The notes: generated by a model from the letters alone, not told the origin. Shown: positions 39,353 to 48,466, numbered from the stretch's first letter. The stretch: 64,000 bases of DNA from Myxococcales bacterium (GCA_016793465.1 JAEUJW010000054.1:1-64000); one strand, 5' to 3'. A program made the numbers and translations.

Positions 39353-39898
39353 ATGAACTTCCACGCCCGCATGTCCGAGCTCGCGCGCACCTACGACACC
39401 TCGCCCGGTCGGGCCCTCGAGCTGGCCGCGGCGCTCGAGCAGGAGCTGGTGGCGGCGGACCCGGTCGACCCGCGCCAGCTCGGCTGGGTCCGCGACTACA
39501 GGGTGCGCTGCCTGTACCGCCTCGGCCGCCACGCCGAGGGCCTGATGGCGCTGATGGCCCCGCCGAGGCAGCCGATCGCGAGCTCGCCGGGCAACACCGC
39601 GTGGCTGTACGGGCTCGGCGCCGAGATGGCGCTGCACGTCGGCGGGCCGCGCCTGGTGCTGGTGATGCTGGGCAAGGCGCTCGAGCTGCGGGTCGCGGCC
39701 GGCGACCCGCTGCAGGTGCGCGCCGCGGTCGAGGCCGGGTTCACCCTGCTGCGCCGCGCGGGCGACCCGCTCGCGCTCTACGCCTGGTACCTGACGGTCG
39801 AGGCGTACATGGCGGCGGCGATCCCCCGCGCGCTGGCCGAGGCGCTCGCGCGCTGCCTCGCCGACGCGTCGCGCGAGCAGGGCCGGGCCGCCGCGTAG
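39353..39898 (+). CDS. Helical-repeat protein of unknown function
   Basis: 181 aa from the ATG at 39353 (GAGG-like element about 10 nt upstream). It is entirely helical by eye, with TPR-like pairs: SPGRALELAAALEQELVAADPVD, WVRDYRVRCLYRLGRHAEGLMALM, GLGAEMALHVGGPRLVLVMLGKALELRVAAGD, VRAAVEAGFTLLRRAGDPLALYAWYLTVEAYM. No signal peptide. It ends at a TAG, after which the same frame stays open for 46 more codons to a TGA at 40039 with sensible codon use (DTAALRAHGERQDPIFLKVM...), so the C-terminus may have been shortened by a nonsense mutation. The 291 bp upstream hold the two terminators and an F-like copy of the TGTCC/GGACA palindrome, with no other gene. Confidence 0.65.
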   Translation: MNFHARMSELARTYDTSPGRALELAAALEQELVAADPVDPRQLGWVRDYRVRCLYRLGRHAEGLMALMAPPRQPIASSPGNTAWLYGLGAEMALHVGGPRLVLVMLGKALELRVAAGDPLQVRAAVEAGFTLLRRAGDPLALYAWYLTVEAYMAAAIPRALAEALARCLADASREQGRAAA

Positions 39899-40109
39899 GC
39901 CGCAGACACGGCGGCGCTGCGGGCCCACGGCGAGCGCCAGGACCCGATCTTCCTGAAGGTCATGAGCCGCACGCGCCGCACCTCCACGGGCTGCGCGCGG
40001 CTCGGGGTGGCCCGGGCGACGCTCCGCCGCGTCGCCTGAGCGGGCGCGCGCCGCGGCCTCGCCGACGGGCGCGCGCGGGCGGCGGGGGATCGAGTATGTT
40101 GCCGCGACC

Positions 40110-40556
40110 ATGCGACACACGACGAACATCTGGCGGACCGCGGCGCTCGGGGTCCTGTTGACGACCGCCTGCGCCGGCGACAAGCCGAAGCCCGCCGAGA
40201 CCCCCGCGACCACGCCGTCGACCGACCCGGCGACCCCGAGCCCGGCGGCGCCGGCGTGGGAGAGCGAGGGCGTGAAGTTCTCCGGGCCGCCGGCGGGCGG
40301 GCGCGGCGGCTCCTACTCGTACACGCTGTGCCCGGGCGGCAAGTACACGCGCTGGTGCCTCGACGCCGACTGCGACCGCGGGACCTGGAGGCGCGACGGC
40401 GACGCGGTCGTGCTGACCTCCGAGAACCCCGACACCAGGGGCCAGGAGACCCGCCTCGCGGTCTCGGCCGACGGCGAGACGCTCGGCCCGCCCGACGTCG
40501 AGGGCGGCCCGCTGAAGAACAGCGGCAAGCCCGAGGCCGGGGCGTGCGGCGGCTGA
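40110..40556 (+). CDS. Small lipoprotein of unknown function
   Basis: 148 aa with signal peptide and lipobox TTAC (GVLLTTACAGDKPK), a Thr/Pro linker, and a domain of about 90 residues: YSYTLCPGGKYTRWCLDADCDRGTWRRDGDAVVLTSENPDT. The spacing of Cys (CPGGKYTRWC, DADC) and the W-R-x-D-G-D-x-V-x-L pattern suggest a small beta-sheet domain like those that occur in membrane-associated lipocalin-like proteins; I cannot name it. It ends in CGG with a final Cys. The gene is alone, with 137 bp to the convergent dehydrogenase gene. Confidence 0.7.
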   Translation: MRHTTNIWRTAALGVLLTTACAGDKPKPAETPATTPSTDPATPSPAAPAWESEGVKFSGPPAGGRGGSYSYTLCPGGKYTRWCLDADCDRGTWRRDGDAVVLTSENPDTRGQETRLAVSADGETLGPPDVEGGPLKNSGKPEAGACGG

Positions 40557-40693
40557 CCTCGAGGTCCGGCGAGCCGGCGCCGTCGGGGCCGCGAAAGCCC
40601 TCGGCGAGCGCCGGCCCGACGTGCGACGATGGCGCGTGCGCCGACCTCCAGGGCTGGGACGGCTGCGGGCTTTGATCGTCGGGGCGCCGGCGG

Positions 40694-41638
40694 TCAGCGC
40701 GACAGCAGGATCTTGAGCGCGCCCGGGAGGGCCGCGCGGCGCATGGCCTCGACGCCGTGATCGAGCGCCAGCGTCTCGCCGATCAGCGCGCCGACGGCGA
40801 CGGCCCCGCGGCTCAGCAGGTCGAGCGCCGGGGCGAAGCGGCCGCAGCGCGAGCCGACCACGGTGATCTCGTCGACGACGATGCGGGCGCTGTCGATCGG
40901 CGCGCCGCCGTGGAAGGTCGACTTCAGCACGAGCGTGCCCTGCGGGCGCAGCATGTCGAGCGCCAGCGTGAAGCCGTCGGGGCCGCCGGAGGCCTCGATC
41001 ACGACGTCGTGCACGGGGCCGCGGCGGCGGGCCTCGGCGGGCGAGCAGGTCTCGAGGCCGCGGGCCAGCGCGAGCTTGTGCGGGTGCTTGCCGACGAGCA
41101 GCGGGGCGCGGTCGGCGAGGGCCATGGCGCACAGCAGGCCGAGCTTGCCGTCGCCGAGGACGGCCACGCGGGCGCCGGGCGCGAGCGGGCAGCGCTCGAG
41201 CACGCCGCAGGCGGCGGCCAGCGGCTCGACGAACACGGCGTGCTCGTCGGGCACGTGGTCGGGCACGGCCACGAGGTTGCCGGCGGGCAGGCGCAGGTGG
41301 TCGGCGTGGGCGCCGTCGCGGCCGACGATGCCGAGCACGGTGCGCGCGGGGCAGTGGCGCGGGTCGCCGGACCGGCAGCGCGGGCAGGCGCCGCAGCCGG
41401 CGTTGATCTCCCCGACGACGCGGCGCCCGCGGGCCAGCGGTCCGCCGCCCGGGTCCTCGACGACGCCGACGAACTCGTGGCCGATGGTGCCGCGAAAGCC
41501 GGCGTAGCCGCGGGCGAGCTCGAGGTCGGTGTTGCAGACGCCGGACAGCGTCACGCGCACGAGCGCCTCGCCGGCGGGCTCGGGGGTCGGGACGTCGAGC
41601 AGCGACGTGGTGCCGTCGCCGACGCGGAGCGCGCGCAT
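40694..41638 (-). CDS. Zinc-dependent medium-chain alcohol dehydrogenase
   Basis: 314 aa, somewhat shorter than the usual 340-380. N-terminal GroES-like catalytic domain: Cys35 in GVCNTDLE and His54-Glu55 in IGHEFVGVV bind the catalytic zinc; the structural zinc Cys quartet is C82, C85, C88 and C96 ([15 protein letters not shown]). The NAD(P) fold carries [20 protein letters not shown]. The threonine-type and glucose-dehydrogenase-like members of this family have the same NTDLE pattern, so a polyol or sugar substrate is possible, but not assigned. The residues between the fold and the C-terminus are compact ([36 protein letters not shown]). It is divergent from arsR, with 133 bp between the starts. 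Confidence 0.9.
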   Translation of the reverse strand: MRALRVGDGTTSLLDVPTPEPAGEALVRVTLSGVCNTDLELARGYAGFRGTIGHEFVGVVEDPGGGPLARGRRVVGEINAGCGACPRCRSGDPRHCPARTVLGIVGRDGAHADHLRLPAGNLVAVPDHVPDEHAVFVEPLAAACGVLERCPLAPGARVAVLGDGKLGLLCAMALADRAPLLVGKHPHKLALARGLETCSPAEARRRGPVHDVVIEASGGPDGFTLALDMLRPQGTLVLKSTFHGGAPIDSARIVVDEITVVGSRCGRFAPALDLLSRGAVAVGALIGETLALDHGVEAMRRAALPGALKILLSR

Positions 41639-41752
41639 GCCGGCGGTCTTATCACGGCGGTCGGTCGCCGACCACCGCTCGGCGACCCGGGAGATCAGCG
41701 CGGCGCGGCGCGGCCTCGCGTGCGTCGACGGGCTTGCGGCGGGCCGGGGACT

Positions 41753-41773
41753 TATATATCGTACTATTACGAT
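41753..41773 (+). promoter_or_regulatory. arsR promoter (-10) and 16-bp operator-like dyad
   Basis: An A/T-rich TATATATC (about 41753-41760) forms a likely -10. It overlaps the dyad ATCGTACTATTACGAT (41758-41773), whose ATCGTA/TACGAT arms are a perfect inverted repeat and whose end includes the first bases of the arsR start codon. No Shine-Dalgarno sequence precedes that ATG and the -10 is only about 12 nt away, so the arsR mRNA is probably leaderless. ArsR binding here would block its own promoter. Confidence 0.6.
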
Positions 41774-42113
41774 GAATGACGACGCGACCGCGGCCTGCTG
41801 CCCGCCGCCCGACGAGCGCCCGGACCTGCGCCCGGTCGAGGGCGGGCCGGCGGACGCCGAGCTGGCCGCGCTGGCGCGGGCGCTCGGCCACCCGGCGCGC
41901 GTCCGCATCCTGCGCCTGCTGGTGCGCCGCAGCGGCTGCGTGTGCGGCGAGCTCGTCGAGGCGCTGCCGCTCGCGCAGTCGACGGTGTCGCAGCACCTGA
42001 AGGTCCTGAAGGAGGCCGGGCTGATCCGCGGCGAGATCGACGGCCCGCGCACCTGCTACTGCGTCGAGCCCCGGGCGATGCGCCGCCTGAAGGCGCTCGT
42101 CGGGGGTCTCTGA
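41772..42113 (+). CDS. arsR: ArsR-family metal(loid)-responsive repressor
   Basis: 113 aa from the ATG at 41772. Winged-helix ArsR fold: [52 protein letters not shown], with the recognition helix QSTVSQHL. The SGCVCGEL segment has the Cys-x-Cys arsenite/antimonite site of classical ArsR at the start of the alpha-3 helix; extra Cys are present at the N-terminus (AACC) and in the C-terminal strand (TCYCVE), which could supply further thiol ligands. It represses the downstream acr3-arsC genes until arsenite binds. acr3 starts 23 bp downstream, after a second operator-like dyad. Confidence 0.93.
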   Translation: MNDDATAACCPPPDERPDLRPVEGGPADAELAALARALGHPARVRILRLLVRRSGCVCGELVEALPLAQSTVSQHLKVLKEAGLIRGEIDGPRTCYCVEPRAMRRLKALVGGL

Positions 42114-42117
42114 ACCA

Positions 42118-42133
42118 ATCGTACAAGGACGAT
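42118..42133 (+). promoter_or_regulatory. Second 16-bp ArsR operator-like dyad
   Basis: ATCGTACAAGGACGAT, same length and arm sequence as the arsR dyad (ATCGT...ACGAT), placed between arsR and acr3. Its spacer contains AAGGA (42125-42129), which is positioned as the Shine-Dalgarno element for the acr3 ATG at 42137. A bound repressor or an RNA hairpin would thus hide the ribosome binding site. Confidence 0.5.
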
Positions 42134-42136
42134 GAG

Positions 42137-43183
42137 ATGACGGATCGATCGGTCAGCCCCCTGGGAGTGTTCGAACGCTACCTCAGCGTGTGGATCGCGC
42201 TGGCGATCGCCGCCGGCGTCGCGCTCGGCAACCTGGCGCCCGCCGGCTTCGCGGCGATCAGCGCGCTCGAGCTGGCGAGCGTCAACCTCGTGGTCGCGGC
42301 GCTGATCTGGGTGATGATCTACCCGATGATGATCCAGGTCGACCTCGGCGCCGTGCGCGACGTCGGCCGGCGCCCGAGGGGCCTGGTGATCACGCTGGTC
42401 GTCAACTGGCTGATCAAGCCGTTCACCATGGCGGCGCTCGCCAGCCTGTTCTTCCTGCACGTGTTCGCCGGCTGGTTGCCCGCCGACGAGGCGCGGCAGT
42501 ACGTCGCCGGGGCGATCCTCCTCGGGGTCGCGCCGTGCACCGCGATGGTGTTCGTGTGGAGCCAGCTCACCCGCGGCGACGCCAGCTACACGCTGGTCCA
42601 GGTCGCGGTGAACGACCTGATCATGGTCGTGCTGTTCGCGCCGCTCACCGCGCTGCTGCTCGGCGTGTCCGAGATCGTGGTGCCGTGGCGGACGCTGCTG
42701 CTGTCGGTGCTGCTGTACGTCGTGGTGCCGCTGGCCGCCGGCGCGCTGACCCGCCGCCGTGTGCGGCGCGGGCCGCAGGGGGCCGCGGCGCTGGCCCGGT
42801 TGGTCGGCGCGTTGAAGCCGGCGTCGATCCTCGGGCTGCTCGGCACGGTCGTGCTGCTGTTCGGCTTCCAGGCCACCACCATCGTCGAGCGCCCGCTGAC
42901 GATCGCGCTGATCGCCGTGCCGCTGCTGCTGCAGAGCTACGGCGTGTTCGCGCTGGCGTACGCGTGGGCGTGGGCGTGGCGGCTGCCGCACGCGGTCGCC
43001 GCGCCGGCGGCGTTGATCGGCACCTCCAACTTCTTCGAGCTCGCGGTCGCGGTGGCGATCGGCCTGTTCGGCCTGCAGTCGGGCGCGGCGCTGGCGACCG
43101 TGGTCGGCGTGCTCGTCGAGGTCCCGGTGATGCTGTCGCTGTGCGCGCTCGCCAACCGCACCGCCGGGAGGTTCGCGTCGTGA
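42137..43183 (+). CDS. acr3: ACR3-type arsenite efflux pump
   Basis: 348 aa with about ten membrane helices, the usual length of Acr3. Family landmarks are the N-terminal [69 protein letters not shown] (with the conserved Cys of Acr3 that is needed for transport), and [39 protein letters not shown] near the end. It exports arsenite, using the proton motive force. It is the second gene of the arsR-acr3-arsC unit. Its stop overlaps the GTG start of arsC (GTGA), so translation is coupled. Confidence 0.95.
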   Translation: MTDRSVSPLGVFERYLSVWIALAIAAGVALGNLAPAGFAAISALELASVNLVVAALIWVMIYPMMIQVDLGAVRDVGRRPRGLVITLVVNWLIKPFTMAALASLFFLHVFAGWLPADEARQYVAGAILLGVAPCTAMVFVWSQLTRGDASYTLVQVAVNDLIMVVLFAPLTALLLGVSEIVVPWRTLLLSVLLYVVVPLAAGALTRRRVRRGPQGAAALARLVGALKPASILGLLGTVVLLFGFQATTIVERPLTIALIAVPLLLQSYGVFALAYAWAWAWRLPHAVAAPAALIGTSNFFELAVAVAIGLFGLQSGAALATVVGVLVEVPVMLSLCALANRTAGRFAS

Positions 43184-43608
43184 CGACCCGCCCGCCGTGC
43201 GTGCTGTTCCTCTGCGTCGCCAACTCGGCGCGCAGCCAGATGGCCGAGGCGCTGGCGCGGGCCCGCTGGGGCGCGCGCGTGCGGGTGCTGAGCGCCGGCT
43301 CGCGGCCGACGCGGGTCAACCCGTACGCGGCGGCGGTGATGGCCGAGCGCGGGCTCGACCTGTCGATGCACTCGTCGAAGCCGGTCGCTTCGATCGACCC
43401 GCACGGCGTCGACCTCGTGGTCACCCTGTGCGCCGAGGAGGTCTGCCCGCTGCTGCTCGGGCCGGCGACGCGGCTGCACTGGCCGCTCGAGGATCCGGCG
43501 AGCGACGACCCGACGCTCGGCCCGGAGGCCCTCCGCGTGCGCTTCCGGCGGGCCGCCGACGCGATCGCGGCGCGGCTCGCCGAACTCGACGCGCGCCTCG
43601 GCGTGTAG
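43180..43608 (+). CDS. arsC: Arsenate reductase, low-molecular-weight phosphatase type
   Basis: 142 aa, GTG start overlapping the acr3 stop by 4 nt. The P-loop [14 protein letters not shown] has the CX5R(S) motif (Cys12 to Arg18), and the redox pair Cys84 and Cys89 lies in [12 protein letters not shown], as in thioredoxin-coupled ArsC enzymes. [11 protein letters not shown] carries the conserved D-P-A general-acid segment. It reduces arsenate to arsenite in the cytoplasm, which Acr3 then exports. The N-terminal segment VTTRPP is unlike the rest but short. The downstream 176 bp hold no gene. Confidence 0.95.
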   Translation: MTTRPPCVLFLCVANSARSQMAEALARARWGARVRVLSAGSRPTRVNPYAAAVMAERGLDLSMHSSKPVASIDPHGVDLVVTLCAEEVCPLLLGPATRLHWPLEDPASDDPTLGPEALRVRFRRAADAIAARLAELDARLGV

Positions 43609-43784
43609 CCGGCGGGCGAGGGTAGGGGGGCACCCTGCGCGGGCTGCGCAGATGGGCGGGGATGTCCGGGGTGGCGGCGAGAGCGCGCCCCCGTCGACAA
43701 AGTTTGCGCTTCCTCTGGTTTCATGGGCGAATGCATCAACAAACGTTGCGCCGCGACGATCCAGGAGCGGCGGAGGACCCACGA

Positions 43785-46700
43785 ATGCGGACGATCGTGC
43801 CTGTTTCTGCGCTGACTTGGAGCTTGCTGGCCGGCTGTGGTGCGTCGGCCGTCGACGGGGAGGCGTGCATCGCCGAGCGCTTCGAGGCGCAGCCGGCCGC
43901 GCGGTTCCCGGTCGGAGAGACCTACTGGCTGCCGGCGCTGAGCGAGGACTGCGGCGGCGCGTGGACGGTCGCGGCGGCGCCGGCGGACAGCGCGGCGGAG
44001 GTGGTCGCGGGGGCCGACGGAGTGCCGCGCTTCACGCCGACGATCGCCGGCGACTACCGCTTCGAGCTCGGCGACCAGGCGATCGAGCTGACGGTCGTGC
44101 CGGCCGAGGGGCGGCCGTTCCACAACCTGAACTACTACCCGGCGCGCTCGCTGGCGGTGGTCGGCGGCGAGCTGTGGGCGGCCGAGGTCTACGCCTCGAC
44201 GATCGCCCGCCTCGACCCGGACACGCTGGAGGTCCGGGGTCGCGTCGACGTCGGGCCGTGGCCGGTCTCGCTGGCGCACAGCGAGGCGCTCGGCAAGGTG
44301 CTCGTCGCCCAGCGCGGCGGGGACACCCTGGGCGTCGTCGACGTCGCGGCGGGGCGGCTGGTCGACGCGGTGTGGGTCGGCGACGAGCCGTCGGCGGTGG
44401 TGCTCTCGCCGGACGGGGCGACCGCCTACGTCGCGCTGGCGACCGAGGCGGCGGTGGTGATCGTCGACGTCGCGACCGCGGCGGTGACCGGGCGCGTCGA
44501 GACGGTGAAGGACCCGGTCGCGCTGGCGGTCGCGCCGGACGGCGCGCGGCTGTACGTCGCCAGCCACCGCTCGGGGCAGCCGAGCCGCTACCCGTTCGAA
44601 GACGATCCGGTGGCGGAGGAGCGCGACCTCGACATCATCGACACCAAGAGCGGCGAGGTCGTCGCGTCGGTGCTCGACCTCGGCACGACGATCACCGGGC
44701 TGCTCGTCGACGGCGAGCGGCTGTACGTGGCGACCGTCCGCAACGACTCGAAGATCTCGCAGATCGAGGACGTGGCCTTCCAGAACCGCGTGCTCGCGCT
44801 CGACGCGGCGACCGGCGAGGTCGAGGTCGACGTCGACCTCGACGTGCAGGCCTCGAGCGCCGGCAAGGCCGCGACGCCGCACCAGCTGGCGCGCGTCGGC
44901 GACGAGCTGTGGGTCGCGGTCGAGGGCAGCGACCTGGCGATCGCGCTCGACCCGGACACGCTGGCCGAGCGGCGGCGGGTGGCCGCGCCGGGGCGGCCGC
45001 GCTCGCTGGCGGTCGTCGACGGCGCGCTGTACGTGCACGGGGCGCAGGGCTTCACGGTCACGCGCATCGCCGGCGACGACGTGCGCAGCGGCGTGACCGG
45101 GGCCGACCCGCGGCCGGCCGAGGTCGCGGCCGGGCAGGCGCTGTTCACCGGCGCGGGGCTCGACTTCGCCGAGGACCGCTCGTGCAACAGCTGCCACGCC
45201 GACGGCGTCGGCGACACGGTGGTCTGGCAGGCCGGGCCGTTCGCGGCGGCGCGGTTCGTGACGCGGCCGATCTTCTGGCTCGAGGGCACGCCCGAGCTCG
45301 GCTGGGACGCGTACGTCACGACCATCGACACCTTCGCGTTCGGGGTGACGAGCAACGTCGGGCGGCGCCTCGACACCGCGCAGCAGCGCGGGCTGTCGGC
45401 CTACCTCGCGTCGCTGATGCCGCCGCCGGCGGCCAACGGCAAGACCCGGCGCGACGGCGGCATGACCGAGGAGGCGCTGCGCGGGCAGGCGCTGTTCACC
45501 GGCGCGGCCGGGTGCGCGGGCTGCCACCCGCTGCCGCTGACGACCAGCCGCGAGCTGCTGGCCGAGGGCATCACCGAGGGCCCGGCCGACGTGCCGGCGC
45601 TGGTCGGCGCGTACCGCCACGGCGTGTGGATGAAGCACGGCGAGGCGACGACGCTGCGCGAGGCGGTCGAGCTGGCCGCGGAGTCGACCGGCGTGGCGCT
45701 GGCCGACGAGGAGCTCGCCGACGTCACGCGCTACCTCGAGGAGCTGACGGCCCGCGACTTCATCCTGCTGGGCAGCGCGCCGTGGGCCGGCGACCAGCGG
45801 GCGGGCGCGGACCGGCCGATCCGGCTGACCTTCAGCGAGCCGGTGTGGGCCGACGCGGACAACCTCCGGCGCGTCGCGCTGCAGGCCGACGACGGCACGG
45901 CGGTCGCCGCCGAGGTGACCGCCGACGGGCGCCACGTGACGATCACGCCGGCGGCGCCGCTGGCCGCCGGCGCGGGCTACCGGGTGACCGTCGACGCCGC
46001 GTTCGCGTCGCTGCGCGAGCGCCCGATCCACGCCGCGAGCGAGGTCGCGTTCACCACCGCGGCCGCGCCGGCGCTGACGCTCGACGGCGAGTACACGTGG
46101 ACCGTGCTGTTCCCGGCCATCGACTTCGCCAACGGCGGGTTCGACTTCGAGTCGCCGGTGCCGACGGTGGCGACGATCACGGCGACGCCGACGGGCAGCG
46201 GCGCGACGCTGGCGATCGACTACGGGCAGGGCTTCGTGCTGACCGTCGAGGCGACGATCGCCGGCGACGTGCTGCACGTGCCGGCGGTGCCGATCGCGGT
46301 CGGCGGCAGCGGGGTCGACGGGCACGCGGTCGAGGTCACGCTCGTCGACGTCGACGACGACAGCGTCGCCGACGAGGCGGTCGGGACCATCGAGTTCTCG
46401 GGGCCGGGCATGCCCGACGCCGACATCGCCTGGGACCTGCGCCGCCCGGCCGACCCGGCCGCGTGCGAGGAGGGCCAGAGCGGCGCGTTCGACGTCACGG
46501 TCACCCCGGGCGACGGGGCCACGATCGCGTGGGGCGACGCGCCGGCGCTGAGCCTGTTCGTCACCGACCCTCAGGCCGTGCTCCCGGCCGGCCCCAACAT
46601 GCCGGTCACCGGCGGCGACACCCAGTGGGCGCTGCAGTTGGAGACCTTCCCCGACGGCTTCCTCGGGCCGGTGACGTACGGGACGGTGCCGACGGGCGCC

Positions 46701-46829
46701 ATTGACGTCACCGCCGACGTCGGCGGCGCGGGTCCGGGGGCGGCGACGCTCGAGCAGGGGCGGTGCTACAAGTTCTCGGTCGTGACCACCGACTTCAAGA
46801 CCGGCGCGGTGACGCTGCGCTGGCCGTGA
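43785..46829 (+). CDS. Lipoprotein with YVTN propeller, two c-type haems and Ig-like domain
   Basis: 1014 aa from the ATG at 43785, preceded by GGAGG. Lipobox LAGC. Residues about 110-440 are YVTN/40-residue propeller repeats (DTLGVVDVAAGRLVDAVWVGDEP; VVLSPDGATAYVALATEAAVVIVDVATAAVTG; LAVAPDGARLYVASH). Two c-type haem sites follow: CNSCH (467-471) and CAGCH (577-581), with segments like di-haem cytochrome c peroxidase/MauG proteins. Residues about 680-760 form an SbsA-type Ig-like domain (RPIRLTFSEPVWADADNL). The C-terminal about 250 residues are beta-rich and unassigned. It is likely an extracellular electron-transfer or oxidation protein. The gene is alone; 61 bp downstream a hydrolase gene begins on the same strand. 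Confidence 0.85.
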   Translation: MRTIVPVSALTWSLLAGCGASAVDGEACIAERFEAQPAARFPVGETYWLPALSEDCGGAWTVAAAPADSAAEVVAGADGVPRFTPTIAGDYRFELGDQAIELTVVPAEGRPFHNLNYYPARSLAVVGGELWAAEVYASTIARLDPDTLEVRGRVDVGPWPVSLAHSEALGKVLVAQRGGDTLGVVDVAAGRLVDAVWVGDEPSAVVLSPDGATAYVALATEAAVVIVDVATAAVTGRVETVKDPVALAVAPDGARLYVASHRSGQPSRYPFEDDPVAEERDLDIIDTKSGEVVASVLDLGTTITGLLVDGERLYVATVRNDSKISQIEDVAFQNRVLALDAATGEVEVDVDLDVQASSAGKAATPHQLARVGDELWVAVEGSDLAIALDPDTLAERRRVAAPGRPRSLAVVDGALYVHGAQGFTVTRIAGDDVRSGVTGADPRPAEVAAGQALFTGAGLDFAEDRSCNSCHADGVGDTVVWQAGPFAAARFVTRPIFWLEGTPELGWDAYVTTIDTFAFGVTSNVGRRLDTAQQRGLSAYLASLMPPPAANGKTRRDGGMTEEALRGQALFTGAAGCAGCHPLPLTTSRELLAEGITEGPADVPALVGAYRHGVWMKHGEATTLREAVELAAESTGVALADEELADVTRYLEELTARDFILLGSAPWAGDQRAGADRPIRLTFSEPVWADADNLRRVALQADDGTAVAAEVTADGRHVTITPAAPLAAGAGYRVTVDAAFASLRERPIHAASEVAFTTAAAPALTLDGEYTWTVLFPAIDFANGGFDFESPVPTVATITATPTGSGATLAIDYGQGFVLTVEATIAGDVLHVPAVPIAVGGSGVDGHAVEVTLVDVDDDSVADEAVGTIEFSGPGMPDADIAWDLRRPADPAACEEGQSGAFDVTVTPGDGATIAWGDAPALSLFVTDPQAVLPAGPNMPVTGGDTQWALQLETFPDGFLGPVTYGTVPTGAIDVTADVGGAGPGAATLEQGRCYKFSVVTTDFKTGAVTLRWP

Positions 46830-46891
46830 GCGGCGGCGCTGTCGGTTGACACCGCGGACCTCGCCTCGATACCTTCGCGGCGAGGTCTGTG

Positions 46892-47653
46892 ATGGCGACG
46901 TTCGTGCTGGTTCATGGGGCGTTCACGGGTGGTTGGTACTGGTCGCGGGTGCGGCCCGCGCTCGAGGCGGCGGGGCACGCGGTGTGGACGCCGACGCTGA
47001 CCGGGTCGGGCGAGCGCGTGCACCTGCAGGCGCGGTCGGTGACGCTGGCGACGCACGTCGAGGACATCGTCAACGTGCTGCGCTTCGAGGACCTGCGCGA
47101 CGTGGTGCTCGTGGGCCACAGCTACGGCGGCATGGTGATCACCGGGGTCGCCGACCGGGCGCCCGAGCGGCTGGCGCGGCTGGTCTACCTCGACGCCGCC
47201 TACCCGGCGCCGGGGCAGAACGCGGCCGGCGGGTTCGCCAGCGGCACCGGCGACGTGCTCGCGGAGCTCGCCGCCGGCGACGACGGCGCGTGGCGGCTGC
47301 CGCCGCTGCCGCTCGCGGCCTACGGCGTGACCGACCCGCACGACGTCGCGTGGGTCGGCGAGCGCCGGGTCGCGCACGCCATGCCGACGCTGCAGGAGGC
47401 GCTGCACCTGACCCGCGCGACGCCGCCGGCGCTGCCGCGGGTGTACGTGCGCTGCGCCCGGCGGGACGGGCTGGTGGCGATGTTCGGGGTCGACCCGCTG
47501 GCGCCGATGTTCGAGCGCGCGGTCGCCGACGGGCTCGCGGTGGTGACGCTCGACGCCGGCCACGACGCCATGGTCGCGGCCCCGCAGGCGACCGCGGAGG
47601 CGCTGCTCGCCGCGCTGACGGCGGAGGCCGGGGCGCGGCATGGGGCCGACTGA
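46892..47653 (+). CDS. Alpha/beta hydrolase
   Basis: 253 aa from the ATG at 46892 (a GTG one codon earlier is possible). Typical compact alpha/beta fold: oxyanion segment FVLVHGAFTGGWYWSRVRPALEAAGHAVWTPTLTGSGER, nucleophile elbow VGHSYGGMV with Ser77, and a histidine near the end in LDAGHDAMVAAPQATAEALL. This resembles salicylate-esterase-like plant and bacterial enzymes (MenH/hydroxynitrile-lyase-like set). No signal peptide, so cytoplasmic. The substrate is unknown. Its 3' end overlaps the next gene by 14 nt in another frame, so the two are coupled. Confidence 0.9.
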   Translation: MATFVLVHGAFTGGWYWSRVRPALEAAGHAVWTPTLTGSGERVHLQARSVTLATHVEDIVNVLRFEDLRDVVLVGHSYGGMVITGVADRAPERLARLVYLDAAYPAPGQNAAGGFASGTGDVLAELAAGDDGAWRLPPLPLAAYGVTDPHDVAWVGERRVAHAMPTLQEALHLTRATPPALPRVYVRCARRDGLVAMFGVDPLAPMFERAVADGLAVVTLDAGHDAMVAAPQATAEALLAALTAEAGARHGAD

Positions 47654-48464
47654 GGCGACGAGGGCGCGGGTCGAGGAGCTGGAGGGGCGCTTCGCGGCGC
47701 TGATCGAGGGGCTGCAGGTCGGGGTCGTCGTCCAGGGCCCCGCCTCGGAGATCCTGCTGGCCAACGCCAAGGCGCTCGAGCTGCTCGGCATGACCGACGA
47801 CCAGCTGCGCGGGCGCAGCTCGCTCGACCCGGGCTGGGACATCGTGCGCGCCGACGGCTCGCCGTTCCCGGGCGAGGAGCGGCCGGTCGTCCAGGCGCTG
47901 CGCCGGCGGGCGCCGGTCCGCGACGTCGTGATCGGCGTGCGCCGCTCCGGTGAGGCGGAGCGCGTGTGGCTGCTCGTCACGGCGATGCCGCAGCTGCGCG
48001 GCGACGGCTCGGTCGTGCAGGTGGTCGCCACGTTCACCGACATCACCGCCCAGCGGCGCGTCGAGGCGACCGCGCGCGCGCAGGGCGAGACGATCCGGGC
48101 CCTGTCGACGCCGGTGCTGCCGATCGACGAGCACACGCTGATCGCCCCGATCGTCGGCGCGATCGACCACGCGCGCGCCGAACTGCTGCTCGAGGCGCTG
48201 CTCGCGGCGGTCGTGCGCACGCGGTCGCGGGTCGTGATCGTCGACCTCACCGGGGTGCCCGCGCTCGACGAGGTCGCCGGCGCCGCGCTGCTGCGCTGCG
48301 TCGACGCGGTCCGGCTGGTCGGCGCGGCCGCGCTGCTGACCGGGCTGCGCCCGGCGGTCGCGGCGGCGCTGGTCGAGCACGACGAGCGGTTCGCGGGCCT
48401 GCGCGCGCTCGGCACGCTGCAGCAGGGCGTCGCCGCGGCGCGGGCGCTGCTCGCCCGCCGCTGA
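47640..48464 (+). CDS. PAS-STAS protein, RsbR-like stressosome-type regulator
   Basis: 274 aa. N-terminal PAS domain (about 15-135): RFAALIEGLQVGVVVQGPASEILLANAKALELLGMTDDQLRG...VVATFTDITAQRRVEA. C-terminal STAS domain (about 150-260): LSTPVLPIDEHTLIAPIVGAIDHARAELLLEALLAAVVRTRSRVVIVDLTGVPALDEVAGAALLRCVDAVRLVGAAALLTGLRPAVAAALV. This matches RsbR-type co-antagonists, in which Thr in the DLTGV loop is phosphorylated by a switch kinase (RsbT) to trigger the general stress response. No RsbS or RsbT gene lies nearby, so it may be an orphan or partner of distant genes. It overlaps the hydrolase gene by 14 nt and converges with tolC-like gene. Confidence 0.85.
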   Translation: MGPTEATRARVEELEGRFAALIEGLQVGVVVQGPASEILLANAKALELLGMTDDQLRGRSSLDPGWDIVRADGSPFPGEERPVVQALRRRAPVRDVVIGVRRSGEAERVWLLVTAMPQLRGDGSVVQVVATFTDITAQRRVEATARAQGETIRALSTPVLPIDEHTLIAPIVGAIDHARAELLLEALLAAVVRTRSRVVIVDLTGVPALDEVAGAALLRCVDAVRLVGAAALLTGLRPAVAAALVEHDERFAGLRALGTLQQGVAAARALLARR

Positions 48465-48466
48465 GG

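Noticed and set aside
30428..40213. A single leftward reading frame of about 3260 codons across the aldehyde dehydrogenase, TPR and giant envelope genes
   Set aside because: Only its last 470 codons (the aldehyde dehydrogenase) give a sensible protein. The rest is Arg/Pro/Ala-rich and lies opposite clearly coding sequence; long spurious frames are expected at this G+C content.
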